From: Petropleomorpha daqingensis
GTDB lineage: Bacteria > Actinomycetota > Actinomycetes > Mycobacteriales > Geodermatophilaceae
Reading direction: 5' to 3'
Length of the DNA stretch: 64,000 nucleotides
Assembly: GCF_013408985.1 (NCBI RefSeq)
Contig: NZ_JACBZT010000001.1
Location: 744,001-808,000 of the forward strand
Under the pieces are notes generated by a model. That model made no database searches. It worked only from the letters and a program-made list of their open reading frames with translations, and was not told the DNA's origin. Made by a program: the position numbers and the translations under genes. Numbering within the stretch: position 1 is the first letter of the stretch; every line of letters starts with the position of its first letter. Below, piece after piece: positions 17,863 to 26,743 of this stretch.

Positions 17863-19635
17863 GTGAGCCTGAGCCCGGGGCCGCCGGTCGGGACGCTGCT
17901 GTCGGTCAACGTCGGGCAGCCGCGGGACGTGGCGTGGCGCGGGCGGACCGTCTTCACCGGCGTGTTCAAGGACCCGTTTCCCGGCCCGGTCCGCGTCGGC
18001 CGGCTCAACATCGTCGGCGACGGCCAGGGCGATCTGGCCGGTCACGGCGGGGAGCAGCGCGCCGTCTTCGTCTACCAGCTCGGCTCGTACCGGTACTGGG
18101 AGCGCGAGCTCGGGCGCGCCGACTTCGTGCACGGCCAGTTCGGCGAGAACTTCACCGTCGACGGGCTGGCCGACGACGAGGTCTGCATCGGCGACCGGTA
18201 CCGGATCGGCACGGCGACGTTCGAGGTGAGCCAGCCGCGGGTGACCTGCTACCGCGTCGGGATCCGGATGGACGACCCGCGGATCCCGGCCCTCCTCGTC
18301 TCGCACCGCCGTCCCGGCTTCTACCTTCGCGTGCTCGAGGAGGGCGAGGTGCAGGCGGGGGACCCGATCGTCAAGCTGGCCTCGGGGCCCGAGCAGATGA
18401 CGGTGGCCGAGGTCGACGGGCTGCTGTACCTCCCGGGGCACGGTCGCCTGGACCTGCTCCGCGCGCTCCGGATCCCCGCCCTCAGCCCGGGGTGGCAGGC
18501 CTCGTTCCGGGCGCTGCTGGACCAGGGGCCGGCAGCCGGGAACGCCGGCCTCGCGGTGGCCGGCCCGCCGCCCGCCTGGCCCGGCTTCCGCCCGTTGACG
18601 GTCACGGCGATCACGCACGAGAGCGGGACCGTGAGCTCGATCCGGCTCGAGGACCCCGACGGCGCTCCCCTGCCGGCCGCGCGCCCGGGCCAGTACCTCA
18701 CGGTGCGGGTCCGCCCGGACCAGGCGCAGCGGCCGCTGCTGCGCAACTACTCGATGTGCGGACCGTCGGGGGCGGGCGCCTACCGGATCGGGGTCAAGCG
18801 CGAGCCGCTCGGCGCCGTGAGCGGCTACCTGTCCACCCGGCTGGCCGTCGGGGACCGGCTCGACGTCGGGGCTCCCCGCGGCACGTTCCTCCTGGAGGAC
18901 ACGGCCGGACCGGTGCTGCTGGTCAGCGCCGGCATCGGCGTCACCCCGGTTCTCGCCATGCTGCACGCGCTGGCGCAGGAGCGTTCCGAGCGGGAGATCT
19001 GGTGGCTGCACGGCGCGCGCAACGGCAGCGAGCACCCGTTCGCCGCCGAGGCCCGGGATCTGCTCGCCGCGCTGCCGAACGCGCGCACGCGGGTGTACTA
19101 CAGCCGCCCGGGTCCGGACGACGTCCCGGGCCGGGGGTTCGACGTGACCGGCCGCCTCACCGGGTCGGTGCTCGCCGAGCTCGACCCGCCCCGCGACGCC
19201 CAGGCGTACGTGTGCGGGCCGGCGCCGTTCATGGACGACGTCAGCGCCGGCCTGGCCAGCCTGGGGATCGAGGCGGCGCACGTGCACACCGAGCCGTTCG
19301 GCCCCGCCGCGGGCCTCACGCCGGGCATCGCGGCGGCGGCGGCACGGCCGCCGCACCCACCGGCCGGCCGGCCGGGCGACGGCCCGGCGGTCGCCTTCGC
19401 CCGCAGCGACCTCGAGGTCCCGTGGAGCGACGACTACGGCAGTCTGCTCGAGCTCGCCGAGGCGTGCGACGTGCCGGTCCGCTGGTCGTGCCGGACCGGC
19501 GTCTGCCAGACCTGCGAGACCACGCTCATCGCCGGCGCCGTCGGCTACCGCCCCGACCCGGTCGAGCCGCCGCCCGACGGCAGCGTGCTCCTGTGCTGCT
19601 CGCAGGCCCGGGGCGACGTCGTCCTCGACCTGTGA
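17863..19635 (+). CDS. MOSC domain / ferredoxin-NADP reductase / 2Fe-2S ferredoxin fusion
   Basis: A 590-residue three-part redox protein. Residues 1 to about 215 form a YiiM-type MOSC domain (GDLAGHGGEQRAVF, VTCYRVG with a conserved Cys). About 235-350 is a flavin-binding reductase barrel with RNYSMC, and about 345-470 the nicotinamide domain (GIGVTP, VCGPAPFM). The C-terminus is a plant-type ferredoxin with Cys543, Cys548, Cys551 and Cys578 or 579. YiiM-like enzymes reduce N-hydroxylated bases at a molybdenum cofactor. The fusion would carry its own electron chain from NAD(P)H. The substrate is inferred only. The start is leaderless GTG 17863. Confidence 0.88.
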   Translation: MSLSPGPPVGTLLSVNVGQPRDVAWRGRTVFTGVFKDPFPGPVRVGRLNIVGDGQGDLAGHGGEQRAVFVYQLGSYRYWERELGRADFVHGQFGENFTVDGLADDEVCIGDRYRIGTATFEVSQPRVTCYRVGIRMDDPRIPALLVSHRRPGFYLRVLEEGEVQAGDPIVKLASGPEQMTVAEVDGLLYLPGHGRLDLLRALRIPALSPGWQASFRALLDQGPAAGNAGLAVAGPPPAWPGFRPLTVTAITHESGTVSSIRLEDPDGAPLPAARPGQYLTVRVRPDQAQRPLLRNYSMCGPSGAGAYRIGVKREPLGAVSGYLSTRLAVGDRLDVGAPRGTFLLEDTAGPVLLVSAGIGVTPVLAMLHALAQERSEREIWWLHGARNGSEHPFAAEARDLLAALPNARTRVYYSRPGPDDVPGRGFDVTGRLTGSVLAELDPPRDAQAYVCGPAPFMDDVSAGLASLGIEAAHVHTEPFGPAAGLTPGIAAAAARPPHPPAGRPGDGPAVAFARSDLEVPWSDDYGSLLELAEACDVPVRWSCRTGVCQTCETTLIAGAVGYRPDPVEPPPDGSVLLCCSQARGDVVLDL

Positions 19636-19735
19636 CCGGAAAAATCTCCCGGAGGATGTCGAGAACGCGCGGCCGGCTCCGTCCCCGGGGTGCGAGCGGC
19701 CACGATGGGCCGCAACCACCACCGAGGAGACATCG

Positions 19736-20155
19736 ATGGCCAAGTACCTGCTGCTCAAGCACTACCGCGGCGCCCCGGCCGCGGTGAACGACGTGCCGAT
19801 GGAGAAGTGGGCACCGGAGGAGATCACCGCCCACCTCCGCTACATGGACGACTTCGCGGCCAAGCTCGAGGAGACCGGCGAGTACGTCGGCGGCCAGGCC
19901 CTCTCCCCCGAGGGCATGTGGGTCCGGTACGACGGCGAGGGCCGCCCGCCGGTGACCGACGGGCCGTTCGCCGAGACCAAGGACCTCATCGCCGGCTGGA
20001 TGATCATCGACGTCGACACGCACGAGCGCGCCGTCGAACTGGCCGGGGAGCTGTCGGCCGCCCCGGGCGCGGGCGGGCAGCCGATCCACGAGTGGCTCGA
20101 GCTGCGCCCGTTCCTGCCCGAGTCGCCCCTGACCACGGAATGCCCGGACCGCTGA
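19736..20155 (+). CDS. YCII-related (DGPF) domain protein
   Basis: The 139-residue protein has MAKYLLLKHY at the start and the diagnostic DGPFAETKDLIAGW at about 82-95. YCII/DGPF proteins are small ferredoxin-like folds of unclear function, repeatedly found beside ECF sigma factors of the type that follows. ATG 19736 has GAGGAG upstream. Its last 16 bases overlap the sigma factor start, so the two are probably co-translated and functionally linked. Confidence 0.9.
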   Translation: MAKYLLLKHYRGAPAAVNDVPMEKWAPEEITAHLRYMDDFAAKLEETGEYVGGQALSPEGMWVRYDGEGRPPVTDGPFAETKDLIAGWMIIDVDTHERAVELAGELSAAPGAGGQPIHEWLELRPFLPESPLTTECPDR

Positions 20156-21297
20156 ACGAGGTCCTGCTGCGCAGCCTGACGCCGCAGGTCCTCACGGTCC
20201 TCGTCCGCCGCGGAGCCGACTTCGCGACGGCCGAGGACGCCGTGCAGGACGCGCTGGTCGAGGCGGTCCGGGTCTGGCCGGCCGACCCGCCGCGCGACCC
20301 GAAGGGCTGGTTGGTCACCGTGGCCTGGCGCCGGTTCCTCGACGCGACGCGCTCCGACGCCGCCCGCCGGCGGCGGGAGGTGCGCATCGACGAGGAGCCG
20401 GCGCCCGGCCCGGCACCGCAGGCCGACGACACCCTGCAGCTGTACTTCCTGTGCGCCCACCCGTCGCTGACCCCGTCGTCGGCGGTGGCGCTCACGCTGC
20501 GGGCGGTCGGCGGGCTGACCACCCGCCAGATCGCCGGGGCCTACCTGGTGCCCGAGGCGACGATGGCGCAGCGCATCAGCCGGGCCAAGCGCACGGTCTC
20601 CGGCGTGCGGTTCGACTCCCCCGGCGACGTCGCCACCGTGCTGCGCGTCCTCTACCTGGTCTTCAACGAGGGCTACTCCGGCGACGTCGACCTGGCCGCC
20701 GAGGCGATCCGGCTGACCCGGCAGCTCGCCGGGGCGATCGACCACCCCGAGGTGGCCGGGCTGCTCGCGCTGATGCTGCTGCACCACGCGCGGCGCTCCG
20801 CCCGGACCGCGCCCGACGGCGGCCTGGTGCCCCTCGCCGAGCAGGACCGCGCCCTCTGGGACACGGGTGCCATCGCCGAGGGCGTCGAGATCCTCCAGCG
20901 GGCGCTCGCCCGCGACCGGCTGGGCGAGTTCCAGGCCCAGGCCGCGATCGCGGCGCTGCACGCCGATGCGCCCTCGGCCGAGGAGACCGACTGGGTGCAG
21001 ATCGTCGAGTGGTACGACGAGCTGGCGCGGCTGACCGACAGCCCCGTCGTCCGGCTCAACCGGGCGGTGTCCGTCGGCGAGGCCGACGGGCCCCGCGCCG
21101 GGCTGGCCGCACTCGCGGCGCTGGACGACACGCTCCCCCGGCACACCGCGGTGGCCGCGTACTTCCACGAGCGCGACGGCGACCTGACGACGGCGGCGCG
21201 GCTGTACGCCGAGGCCGCGGCCACGGCGCCCAACCGCGCCGAGCGCGACCACCTGACCCGGCAGGCCGCCCGCCTCAACGCCGGTAGGGCCCGCTGA
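20140..21297 (+). CDS. ECF RNA polymerase sigma factor with C-terminal SnoaL/TPR-like extension (DUF6596)
   Basis: A 385-residue sigma-70-family protein: region 2 (AEDAVQDALVEAVRVWP), region 4 with the helix-turn-helix TTRQIAGAYLVPEATMAQRISRAK split across two helices, and a long C-terminal alpha-helical domain (about 180-385) rich in NRAVSVGEADG and RAERDHL elements. This architecture is the ECF group that replaces an anti-sigma factor with its own C-terminal domain and pairs with a YCII gene. ATG 20140 lies inside the end of the YCII gene. The signal it senses is unknown. Confidence 0.9.
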   Translation: MPGPLNEVLLRSLTPQVLTVLVRRGADFATAEDAVQDALVEAVRVWPADPPRDPKGWLVTVAWRRFLDATRSDAARRRREVRIDEEPAPGPAPQADDTLQLYFLCAHPSLTPSSAVALTLRAVGGLTTRQIAGAYLVPEATMAQRISRAKRTVSGVRFDSPGDVATVLRVLYLVFNEGYSGDVDLAAEAIRLTRQLAGAIDHPEVAGLLALMLLHHARRSARTAPDGGLVPLAEQDRALWDTGAIAEGVEILQRALARDRLGEFQAQAAIAALHADAPSAEETDWVQIVEWYDELARLTDSPVVRLNRAVSVGEADGPRAGLAALAALDDTLPRHTAVAAYFHERDGDLTTAARLYAEAAATAPNRAERDHLTRQAARLNAGRAR

Positions 21298-21415
21298 CGG
21301 GAGGCGGGAGCACCGGCACCGACCGCTCCCAGCGGCGGGTGGTGGACCGGCCCAGGACGATGACCAGCGCCGACTCCGCGACGAAGCCGACCGCCGCCAC
21401 CGCGCTCCACAGCAC
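21275..21415 (-). CDS. Possible 46-residue membrane peptide
   Basis: In the frame of the membrane protein upstream, six codons after its TGA stop, GTG 21415 opens a 46-codon frame with one clear hydrophobic helix (VAAVGFVAESALVIVLG) followed by a basic RRWER and a proline-rich tail. Its end overlaps the sigma factor's last 23 bases on the other strand. No Shine-Dalgarno is visible, so it would depend on coupling or readthrough. I do not recognise it. It could be a chance frame. Confidence 0.35.
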   Translation of the reverse strand: MLWSAVAAVGFVAESALVIVLGRSTTRRWERSVPVLPPPVSGPYRR

Positions 21416-21433
21416 GCCGATCGCGTCCGACCG

Positions 21434-22786
21434 TCAGCCCGTGGCGGCCGGTGGGGCCTGCGTCGGGATCTCGGGGGCGACCGGCTGGGCCGGGCGGGCG
21501 AGGTACTCGATGACGGCGAGCACCACGAGCAGGCAGATCGCGATCACCAGCACCGCCACCCCGGTGGGGTGCGCCAGGAACAGGAACACCAGGACGGCGA
21601 GCCCCAGCGCGCCGAACCGCAGCAACCGGACGTAGCGCCGGGTCCAGGTGGCCACCGGCCCAGAGGTCGACGGCCCGACCCGGATCCGCGCCATCTGGCG
21701 CGTCCACCAGCGCCGCAGCCCGACCGCGGTCGGCGACGGGCCGGCCAGGAACGCGCCGAGTGCGACGACCAGCCCGACGACGGCCACCGTGCGCAGCCCG
21801 ATCCGCAGGAAGTGCACGATGATGTCGAACGCCGCTCCTGCGGCGCTGGCGCCCCCCGTCGGCACGGCGCCGATCAGGATGCTGCGGGCCACGAACAGGC
21901 CGACGGCGAGCACGAGCATGGCGAGGGCGATCCCCAGCCCGGCACCGACGAGGGCCCGCAGCTTCCGCCGGGCCAGGAAGATCCCGGTCGCCAGCAGCAG
22001 GAGCATGATCCAGGGCAGCCACGCCGCCGCGGAGTGGAGGACCTTGTAGGCCCCCTGCGCCCGGACGAGCTGGGTGTCGTCGGCGATCGCGATCGTCGGG
22101 TGCAGCTCGGGGATCCGCTCGACCAGGGTGAGCCCTCGGTCGGCGAGCCGCTGCTTGGCCAGGTCGATGAACGGGGCGAGGTCGAGGTAGACCTTGCCGC
22201 CCCGGACCTGGACGGCGGTGCTGTCCCCGTCCAGCACCCGGATCGCGATGCGCTGCGTCGTCCGCACGGTCTGGTCGAAGGCCGAGGCGAACGCCGAGCT
22301 GGTGACCAGGTCGTGCACCCGGTCGCGCACGAACCCCTCCACCGCCGACTGCAGGGTCGGCGTGAGCTGCTTGAGCCGGTCGGTCACGATCGCGGGCAGT
22401 CCCGCCGTGGCGAGGGCGTCGACCGCGTCGTCGCCGATCGCCTTGACGTCGATGTTGTCCATGACCGCCGTCGTGACCCGGTCGACGATCCGGTTCTGCA
22501 CGTCCGGGTCCCGGACCAGCGGGGACACGGTCTCGACGAACCGGTCGGTGTCGGAGATCGTCCGGTTCGTCCAGACCGCGACCAGCGCGACCGGCGCCAG
22601 GACGCACCCCAGCACGATCAGGACGATGGCGACCACCGACCGCCACCGGCCCGGGGTGGGCGGCTTCTCGGCGGGCGGTCCCCCGCCGGCCCGGAGAGCT
22701 GCGAGCTCGGCCCGCAAGCGCTCGAGTTCGGCCCTCTCGTCGGCATCCAGCAGAGGAACCGTGCTCTGCTCGTCGACCTGCGCCAT
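21434..22786 (-). CDS. Multi-pass membrane protein of unknown function
   Basis: The 450-residue protein has a short acidic N-terminus with a coiled-coil-like ERAELERLRAEL, a first membrane helix at about 48-70, and a large extracytoplasmic domain (about 75-270) with repeated VDRVT and LPAIVTDRL segments. Four or five further membrane helices precede a proline-rich tail. It resembles membrane proteins commonly annotated as hypothetical in actinobacteria. ATG 22786 follows GGGAGG. No function can be assigned. Confidence 0.75.
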   Translation of the reverse strand: MAQVDEQSTVPLLDADERAELERLRAELAALRAGGGPPAEKPPTPGRWRSVVAIVLIVLGCVLAPVALVAVWTNRTISDTDRFVETVSPLVRDPDVQNRIVDRVTTAVMDNIDVKAIGDDAVDALATAGLPAIVTDRLKQLTPTLQSAVEGFVRDRVHDLVTSSAFASAFDQTVRTTQRIAIRVLDGDSTAVQVRGGKVYLDLAPFIDLAKQRLADRGLTLVERIPELHPTIAIADDTQLVRAQGAYKVLHSAAAWLPWIMLLLLATGIFLARRKLRALVGAGLGIALAMLVLAVGLFVARSILIGAVPTGGASAAGAAFDIIVHFLRIGLRTVAVVGLVVALGAFLAGPSPTAVGLRRWWTRQMARIRVGPSTSGPVATWTRRYVRLLRFGALGLAVLVFLFLAHPTGVAVLVIAICLLVVLAVIEYLARPAQPVAPEIPTQAPPAATG

Positions 22787-22842
22787 GGCTGCCTCCCGCG
22801 ACCGGCGTGCCCGGCCAGCGTTCTCGCCGCGACCCACCCCGA

Positions 22843-22865
22843 GCCTCACCCGACCGGGGTGAGGC
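22843..22865. promoter_or_regulatory. Inverted repeat in divergent promoter region
   Basis: GCCTCACCC and GGGTGAGGC, 9-base perfect arms with a 5-base gap, lie between the divergent genes at 22786 (minus) and 22922 (plus). A shared operator is possible. Confidence 0.35.
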
Positions 22866-22921
22866 GAGGCCGCGCGCGCGTCCGGAGGGTGGGCGGGACC
22901 TCGATGGATCGGAGGTGGCGC

Positions 22922-23371
22922 GTGGCGAGCACCGGGAGGCCCCGCCCGCAGGTCGACGCGGGACGGCTGTGGGCCGGCGGTCTCGCCACGGCCGTCGTCG
23001 CGGCGCTCGTCGCCCTCGTCGGCGTCCTGCTCGTCCAGGGCGCCCTCGACATCCCCATGGTCGCGCCGCCGTTGCTCCCGGTCCCCGGCTCCTTCGCCCT
23101 GAGGTACGCGGTCACCGCGGCCGCGCTGGCGCTGCTGGCGACCGCGCTGGCCCATCTGCTCGTCACGACCACGCCGCGCCCGCGGTCCTTCTTCTCCTGG
23201 ATCGTCGGGCTGGCCACCGCGGTCGGCGTCGTCGTGCCCTTCACCCTCGACGGGACGACGGCCGGCCGCGTGGCCACCGCCGCCCTCGACCTCGTCATCG
23301 GCCTGGCGGTGCTGAGCCTGCTGCCTCCGGTGATGACGCGTGCCCTGCGACCTCCGGACCGCGTGCGGTGA
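22922..23371 (+). CDS. DUF6069-like small membrane protein
   Basis: The 149-residue protein has four predicted membrane helices. The first is about residues 18-38 (LWAGGLATAVVAALVALVG), followed by helices near 62, 92 and 120. The layout resembles DUF6069. GTG 22922 is preferred over an upstream ATG at 22904 because GGAGGT is spaced for the GTG. It overlaps the next gene by GTGA. The function is unknown. Confidence 0.7.
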   Translation: MASTGRPRPQVDAGRLWAGGLATAVVAALVALVGVLLVQGALDIPMVAPPLLPVPGSFALRYAVTAAALALLATALAHLLVTTTPRPRSFFSWIVGLATAVGVVVPFTLDGTTAGRVATAALDLVIGLAVLSLLPPVMTRALRPPDRVR

Positions 23372-23934
23372 CCGGGGTCGGGGTCCTCGTCGTCGGGCTG
23401 CTCCTCTGCTTCGCCGGGGTGGCGTCCCTGCACCTCGCCGTGCTGGCCTCGGGCTTCGCGCTCGGCTGGCTGGTCGCCGAGTCGCTCGGCGGCTCGGTCG
23501 CGGTGACCGCGATCGTCGCGGCCTGCGCCGCGGTGGTGGCGTGGATCCTGTCCACGCTGGTCTTCCGGGCGGCACTGCTGGTCGTGGGCGGGGTCGCCGG
23601 AGGCGTCATCGGGGCGAAGTTCTACGGACTGCTCGAGGGCGGCGACGGCAACGTCGTGATCGCGATCGTGTTCGTGCTGGCCGTCGCCGTCCTGACCGGG
23701 CTGGCCACGCAGCGCTTCCACGAGACCGCCCTCGTCTGGGTGTGCGCCTTCGGCGGCGCCGGCCTGGCGCTGTCCGGCCTGGCCCGGATCTGGCCCAGCA
23801 CCCTCGGGTTCCTGCGCACGCCCGACACGACCGCCGAGGCGGTGATCGACGCCGCCGCGTGGATCGCGCTCGGCGCGCTGGGCTGGTCGGTCCAGCGCCG
23901 CTGGCTCCGGCGGAAGGCGACCAGCAAGGCCTGA
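23368..23934 (+). CDS. DUF4203/TM7S3-like membrane protein
   Basis: The 188-residue protein has about seven membrane helices with glycine-rich GGVAGGVIGAKFYG, which recalls the DUF4203/TMEM198-like family. The end of the protein is basic (RRWLRRKATSK), suggesting a cytoplasmic C-terminus. GTG 23368 overlaps the preceding stop, so the two membrane proteins are probably made together. The function is not known. Confidence 0.65.
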   Translation: MTGVGVLVVGLLLCFAGVASLHLAVLASGFALGWLVAESLGGSVAVTAIVAACAAVVAWILSTLVFRAALLVVGGVAGGVIGAKFYGLLEGGDGNVVIAIVFVLAVAVLTGLATQRFHETALVWVCAFGGAGLALSGLARIWPSTLGFLRTPDTTAEAVIDAAAWIALGALGWSVQRRWLRRKATSKA

Positions 23935-24006
23935 GCCGCGGTTCCGGTCGACGGGCACGGGTAGGAACGGCGGACCCCGTGCCGGACGACGACGAGGACC
24001 CAGCGG

Positions 24007-24348
24007 ATGAGCGAACGGATCACCTGGACTCGATGTCCGTCGTGCGGGGGTCCGGCGGCCCTGGGCTGGGTCGGTGACGAACCGGTCGAGTACGACTGCC
24101 CGGGCGGGTGCCCGCCCCTGCTCGCCGGTCCCGAGAGGTTCGCCGACGAGCACCTCGACCTGCTGGCGTGGTCGCGGAACCTGTGCCAGCAGTCCCGGTG
24201 GTTGCGGGAGCAGGCCCGGTTCGCCTGCGCCCGGTCCAGCGCGACGATCCGGGCGTGCCGCGCCGACCGGCGGGTCCGCGCGTCGACGGTCGATGCGGCT
24301 CGGTCGATCTCCGTCGGCGGCGCAGGGCCATCGCCGCGGCTGGGTTAG
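24007..24348 (+). CDS. Small zinc-ribbon-like hypothetical protein
   Basis: The 113-residue protein has CPSCGG near the N-terminus and a second Cys pair (YDCPGGCPP), a zinc-ribbon pattern in the first 35 residues. A helical, Arg- and Cys-containing segment (SRWLREQARFACARS) follows. The tail is low complexity and may be less conserved. ATG 24007 has GAGGA upstream. I do not recognise a family. Confidence 0.6.
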   Translation: MSERITWTRCPSCGGPAALGWVGDEPVEYDCPGGCPPLLAGPERFADEHLDLLAWSRNLCQQSRWLREQARFACARSSATIRACRADRRVRASTVDAARSISVGGAGPSPRLG

Positions 24349-24351
24349 CGT
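24346..24351 (+). promoter_or_regulatory. -10 element (TAGCGT) of the alpha/beta hydrolase gene
   Basis: TAGCGT ends 6 bases before ATG 24358. It overlaps the stop codon of the zinc-ribbon gene (TAG). Confidence 0.45.
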
Positions 24352-24357
24352 CCGGTC

Positions 24358-25257
24358 ATGACGACGGAGTCGGGGATCCAGCAGGCCCGGATCGGCGAGG
24401 TCGAGCTCGCCTACGAGACGTTCGGCGACCCCGGTGACCCGCCGCTGCTGCTGGTCATGGGGCTGGCCACGCAGATGATCGGGTGGCCCGACGAGTTCTG
24501 CGCCGGCCTGGCCGACCGCGGGCTGTTCGTCGTCCGCTTCGACAACCGCGACATCGGGCTGTCCACGCACCTCGACGACCGTGGGGCTCCGGACATCCTG
24601 GCGATCCTCGGCGGCGACCGGTCGAACGTCGCCTACCCGCTGTCCGACCTCGCCGACGACACGGCCGGCCTGCTCGACGCGCTGCACCTCGACAGCGCGC
24701 ACGTGGTCGGCGCCTCGATGGGCGGCATGATCGCCCAGCTCGTCGCGCTCCGGCACCCCGAGCGGGTGCGCAGCCTGACCTCGATCATGTCGACCACCGG
24801 CGACCCCGCGGTCGGCAGGCCCGCCGAGGCCGCGATGGGCGTGCTGCTCGCGCCGCCGGCCACCGACCGCGAGTCGGCGATCCAGCGGGCCGTCGACACC
24901 TACCGGGTCATCGGCTCCCCCGGCTTCGAGTTCGACGAGCAGGCGCTGCGCGACCGGGCGGCGCTGTCCTACGACCGTCGCTACAACCCGGCCGGCGTCG
25001 CCCGGCAGCTCGCCGCGATCCTCACCACGGCCGACCGCACCGCCGATCTGCGCGGGGTCGACGTCCCGACGCTGGTGGTCCACGGCGAGCAGGACAGCCT
25101 GGTGGACGTCAGCGGCGGTCGCGCCACCGCGGCCGCCGTCCCCGGCGCCGAGCTGCTGCTGATCGACGGCATGGGGCACGACCTGCCCCGGGCGGTCTGG
25201 CCCGAGGTGACCGACCGGCTCGCCGCGCTGGTCGAGCGCGCCGAGAAGGAGCGCTAG
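24358..25257 (+). CDS. Alpha/beta-fold hydrolase
   Basis: The 299-residue protein has the nucleophile elbow GASMGG with Ser120, an acid residue in HGEQDSLVD and His in GMGHDLP, a full catalytic triad. The RFDNRDIGLS segment is typical of esterases related to aclacinomycin methylesterase RdmC. The substrate is unknown. The leaderless ATG gives it its own promoter. It ends on a CTAG shared with the stop of the convergent MFS gene. Confidence 0.88.
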   Translation: MTTESGIQQARIGEVELAYETFGDPGDPPLLLVMGLATQMIGWPDEFCAGLADRGLFVVRFDNRDIGLSTHLDDRGAPDILAILGGDRSNVAYPLSDLADDTAGLLDALHLDSAHVVGASMGGMIAQLVALRHPERVRSLTSIMSTTGDPAVGRPAEAAMGVLLAPPATDRESAIQRAVDTYRVIGSPGFEFDEQALRDRAALSYDRRYNPAGVARQLAAILTTADRTADLRGVDVPTLVVHGEQDSLVDVSGGRATAAAVPGAELLLIDGMGHDLPRAVWPEVTDRLAALVERAEKER

Positions 25258-26678
25258 CCCCGCCCGGTGACGACGGCGCCGGCCGTCCGCGGCAGCCGCA
25301 GCGCCGCCACCAGCGGCCCCAGCAGCAGGACGGCGAGCAGCACGAACGCCACCCGGAAGGCCACGCCGGTGCCCTCGCCGAGCCCGGTGGCCGCGGCGAC
25401 CGGCTCGCCCAGCCGCACCAGCAGCGCGCCCACCGCGACGCCGAGACCGCCGCCGAGCTCCTGCAGCGTGGACAGCAGCGTGTTGGCCGGCGTCATCCGC
25501 TCGGCCGGCACGTCGCCGAAGGCCACGGTGTTGTACGCGGTGAACCCCACCGAGCGGGCCACGCCGCTGGCCAGCAGGAGGACCAGCACGACCGGCAGCG
25601 ACGTCGTCGGCTGCAGGAACGCCATCCCGACCAGGAACACCGCCCCGGCGAGGATCGAGGCGACCATCACCGGCCGGATGCCGAACCGGCGCAGCAAGGG
25701 CGTGGTCGCGGGCTTGATCGCGATGTTGCCGACGAACAGCGCGATCACCACCAGGCCGGCCTGGGCCGCCGTCCAGCCGAAGCCGAGCTGGAAGAACAGC
25801 GGCAGCAGGAACGGGATCGCGGTGATCGCCGCCCGGTAGCCGGAGCCGGCGAGCGCGGTCACCCGGTAGGTCGCGATCCGCAGCACCCGCAGGTCCACCA
25901 GCGGCCGGTCCGTGCGCAGCAGGTAGCGCACGGCGGCGCCGAGGGCGACAGCGGCGATCGCGAGGCCCAGCACGGCCGGCGCCCAGTGCGGGTGGGTCGA
26001 GCCGATGCTCTCCAGCCCCACCACCAGCGCCGCCGTCCCGACGGCGACGAGGGCGAACCCGCGCCAGTCCAACGGCCGGCCCTCCGGCGCCCGCACGTCG
26101 GGCACCAGGCGCAGGGCGAGGGCGAACCCGGCGATGCCCAGCGGCACGTTGATCAGGAAGATCCACCGCCACGAGGCGTAGGTGGACAGGATCCCGCCCA
26201 GCGCCGGCGCGATGACCGGCGCGACGAGCGCCGGCCAGGTCAGGTAGGCGATGGCCCGGATCAGGTCGGTCTTGGCGGTGGTGCGCAGCACGACGAGCCG
26301 GCCCACCGGCACCATCATCGCGCCGCCGACGCCCATGAGGACCCGGGCGGCGACGAGCAGCGCCAGGCTCGGCGCCGCGGCGCAGCCGATCGAGGCGACG
26401 GTGAAGACGGCGACGGCGGTGGTGAAGATCCGGCGGGCGCCGTACCGGTCGGCCAGCCATCCGCTGATCGGGATGAGGACGGCGACCGACAGCACGTACG
26501 CGGTGATCGCCACGTTCACCGCCACCGCGGGCACGCCGAAGCTCTCGCCGATGTGCGGGGCCGCCGGGGCGATCACCGTGCCGTCCATGATCTCCATGAA
26601 CATGGCGCCGGCCACAAGGAGGGCCAGTCCCCGGGAGACGGTCCCGATCGGCTCGACGGCCGCCTGCTGCCCGCTCAT
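25254..26678 (-). CDS. MFS drug-efflux transporter (DHA2/EmrB-type)
   Basis: The 474-residue multi-helix transporter has the motif FMEIMDGTVIAPAAP in helix 1, the loop 2-3 motif GWLADRYGARRIF and the helix 5 antiporter region. It should export small hydrophobic compounds by proton antiport. ATG 26678 follows a GAGAGGGCGGG stretch. It is downstream of the subtilase gene but separated from it by a strong hairpin, so it is likely transcribed alone. No dedicated regulator is adjacent. Confidence 0.88.
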   Translation of the reverse strand: MSGQQAAVEPIGTVSRGLALLVAGAMFMEIMDGTVIAPAAPHIGESFGVPAVAVNVAITAYVLSVAVLIPISGWLADRYGARRIFTTAVAVFTVASIGCAAAPSLALLVAARVLMGVGGAMMVPVGRLVVLRTTAKTDLIRAIAYLTWPALVAPVIAPALGGILSTYASWRWIFLINVPLGIAGFALALRLVPDVRAPEGRPLDWRGFALVAVGTAALVVGLESIGSTHPHWAPAVLGLAIAAVALGAAVRYLLRTDRPLVDLRVLRIATYRVTALAGSGYRAAITAIPFLLPLFFQLGFGWTAAQAGLVVIALFVGNIAIKPATTPLLRRFGIRPVMVASILAGAVFLVGMAFLQPTTSLPVVLVLLLASGVARSVGFTAYNTVAFGDVPAERMTPANTLLSTLQELGGGLGVAVGALLVRLGEPVAAATGLGEGTGVAFRVAFVLLAVLLLGPLVAALRLPRTAGAVVTGRG

Positions 26679-26698
26679 CCCGCCCTCTCGCCGTCCGC

Positions 26699-26729
26699 CG
26701 ACCCCCGCACGGTAACCGTGCGGGGGTCG
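26699..26729 (-). terminator. Perfect hairpin after the subtilase gene
   Basis: A 31-base palindrome with a single central base lies 14 bases beyond the subtilase stop, with a stem of about 13 pairs around GGTAACC. It isolates the MFS gene. Confidence 0.75.
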
Positions 26730-26743
26730 GGGACGGGTCGTGC

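Noticed and set aside
20140-20155. Frameshift between the YCII and sigma genes
   Set aside because: Both products are full-length and the 16-base overlap is a normal coupling arrangement.
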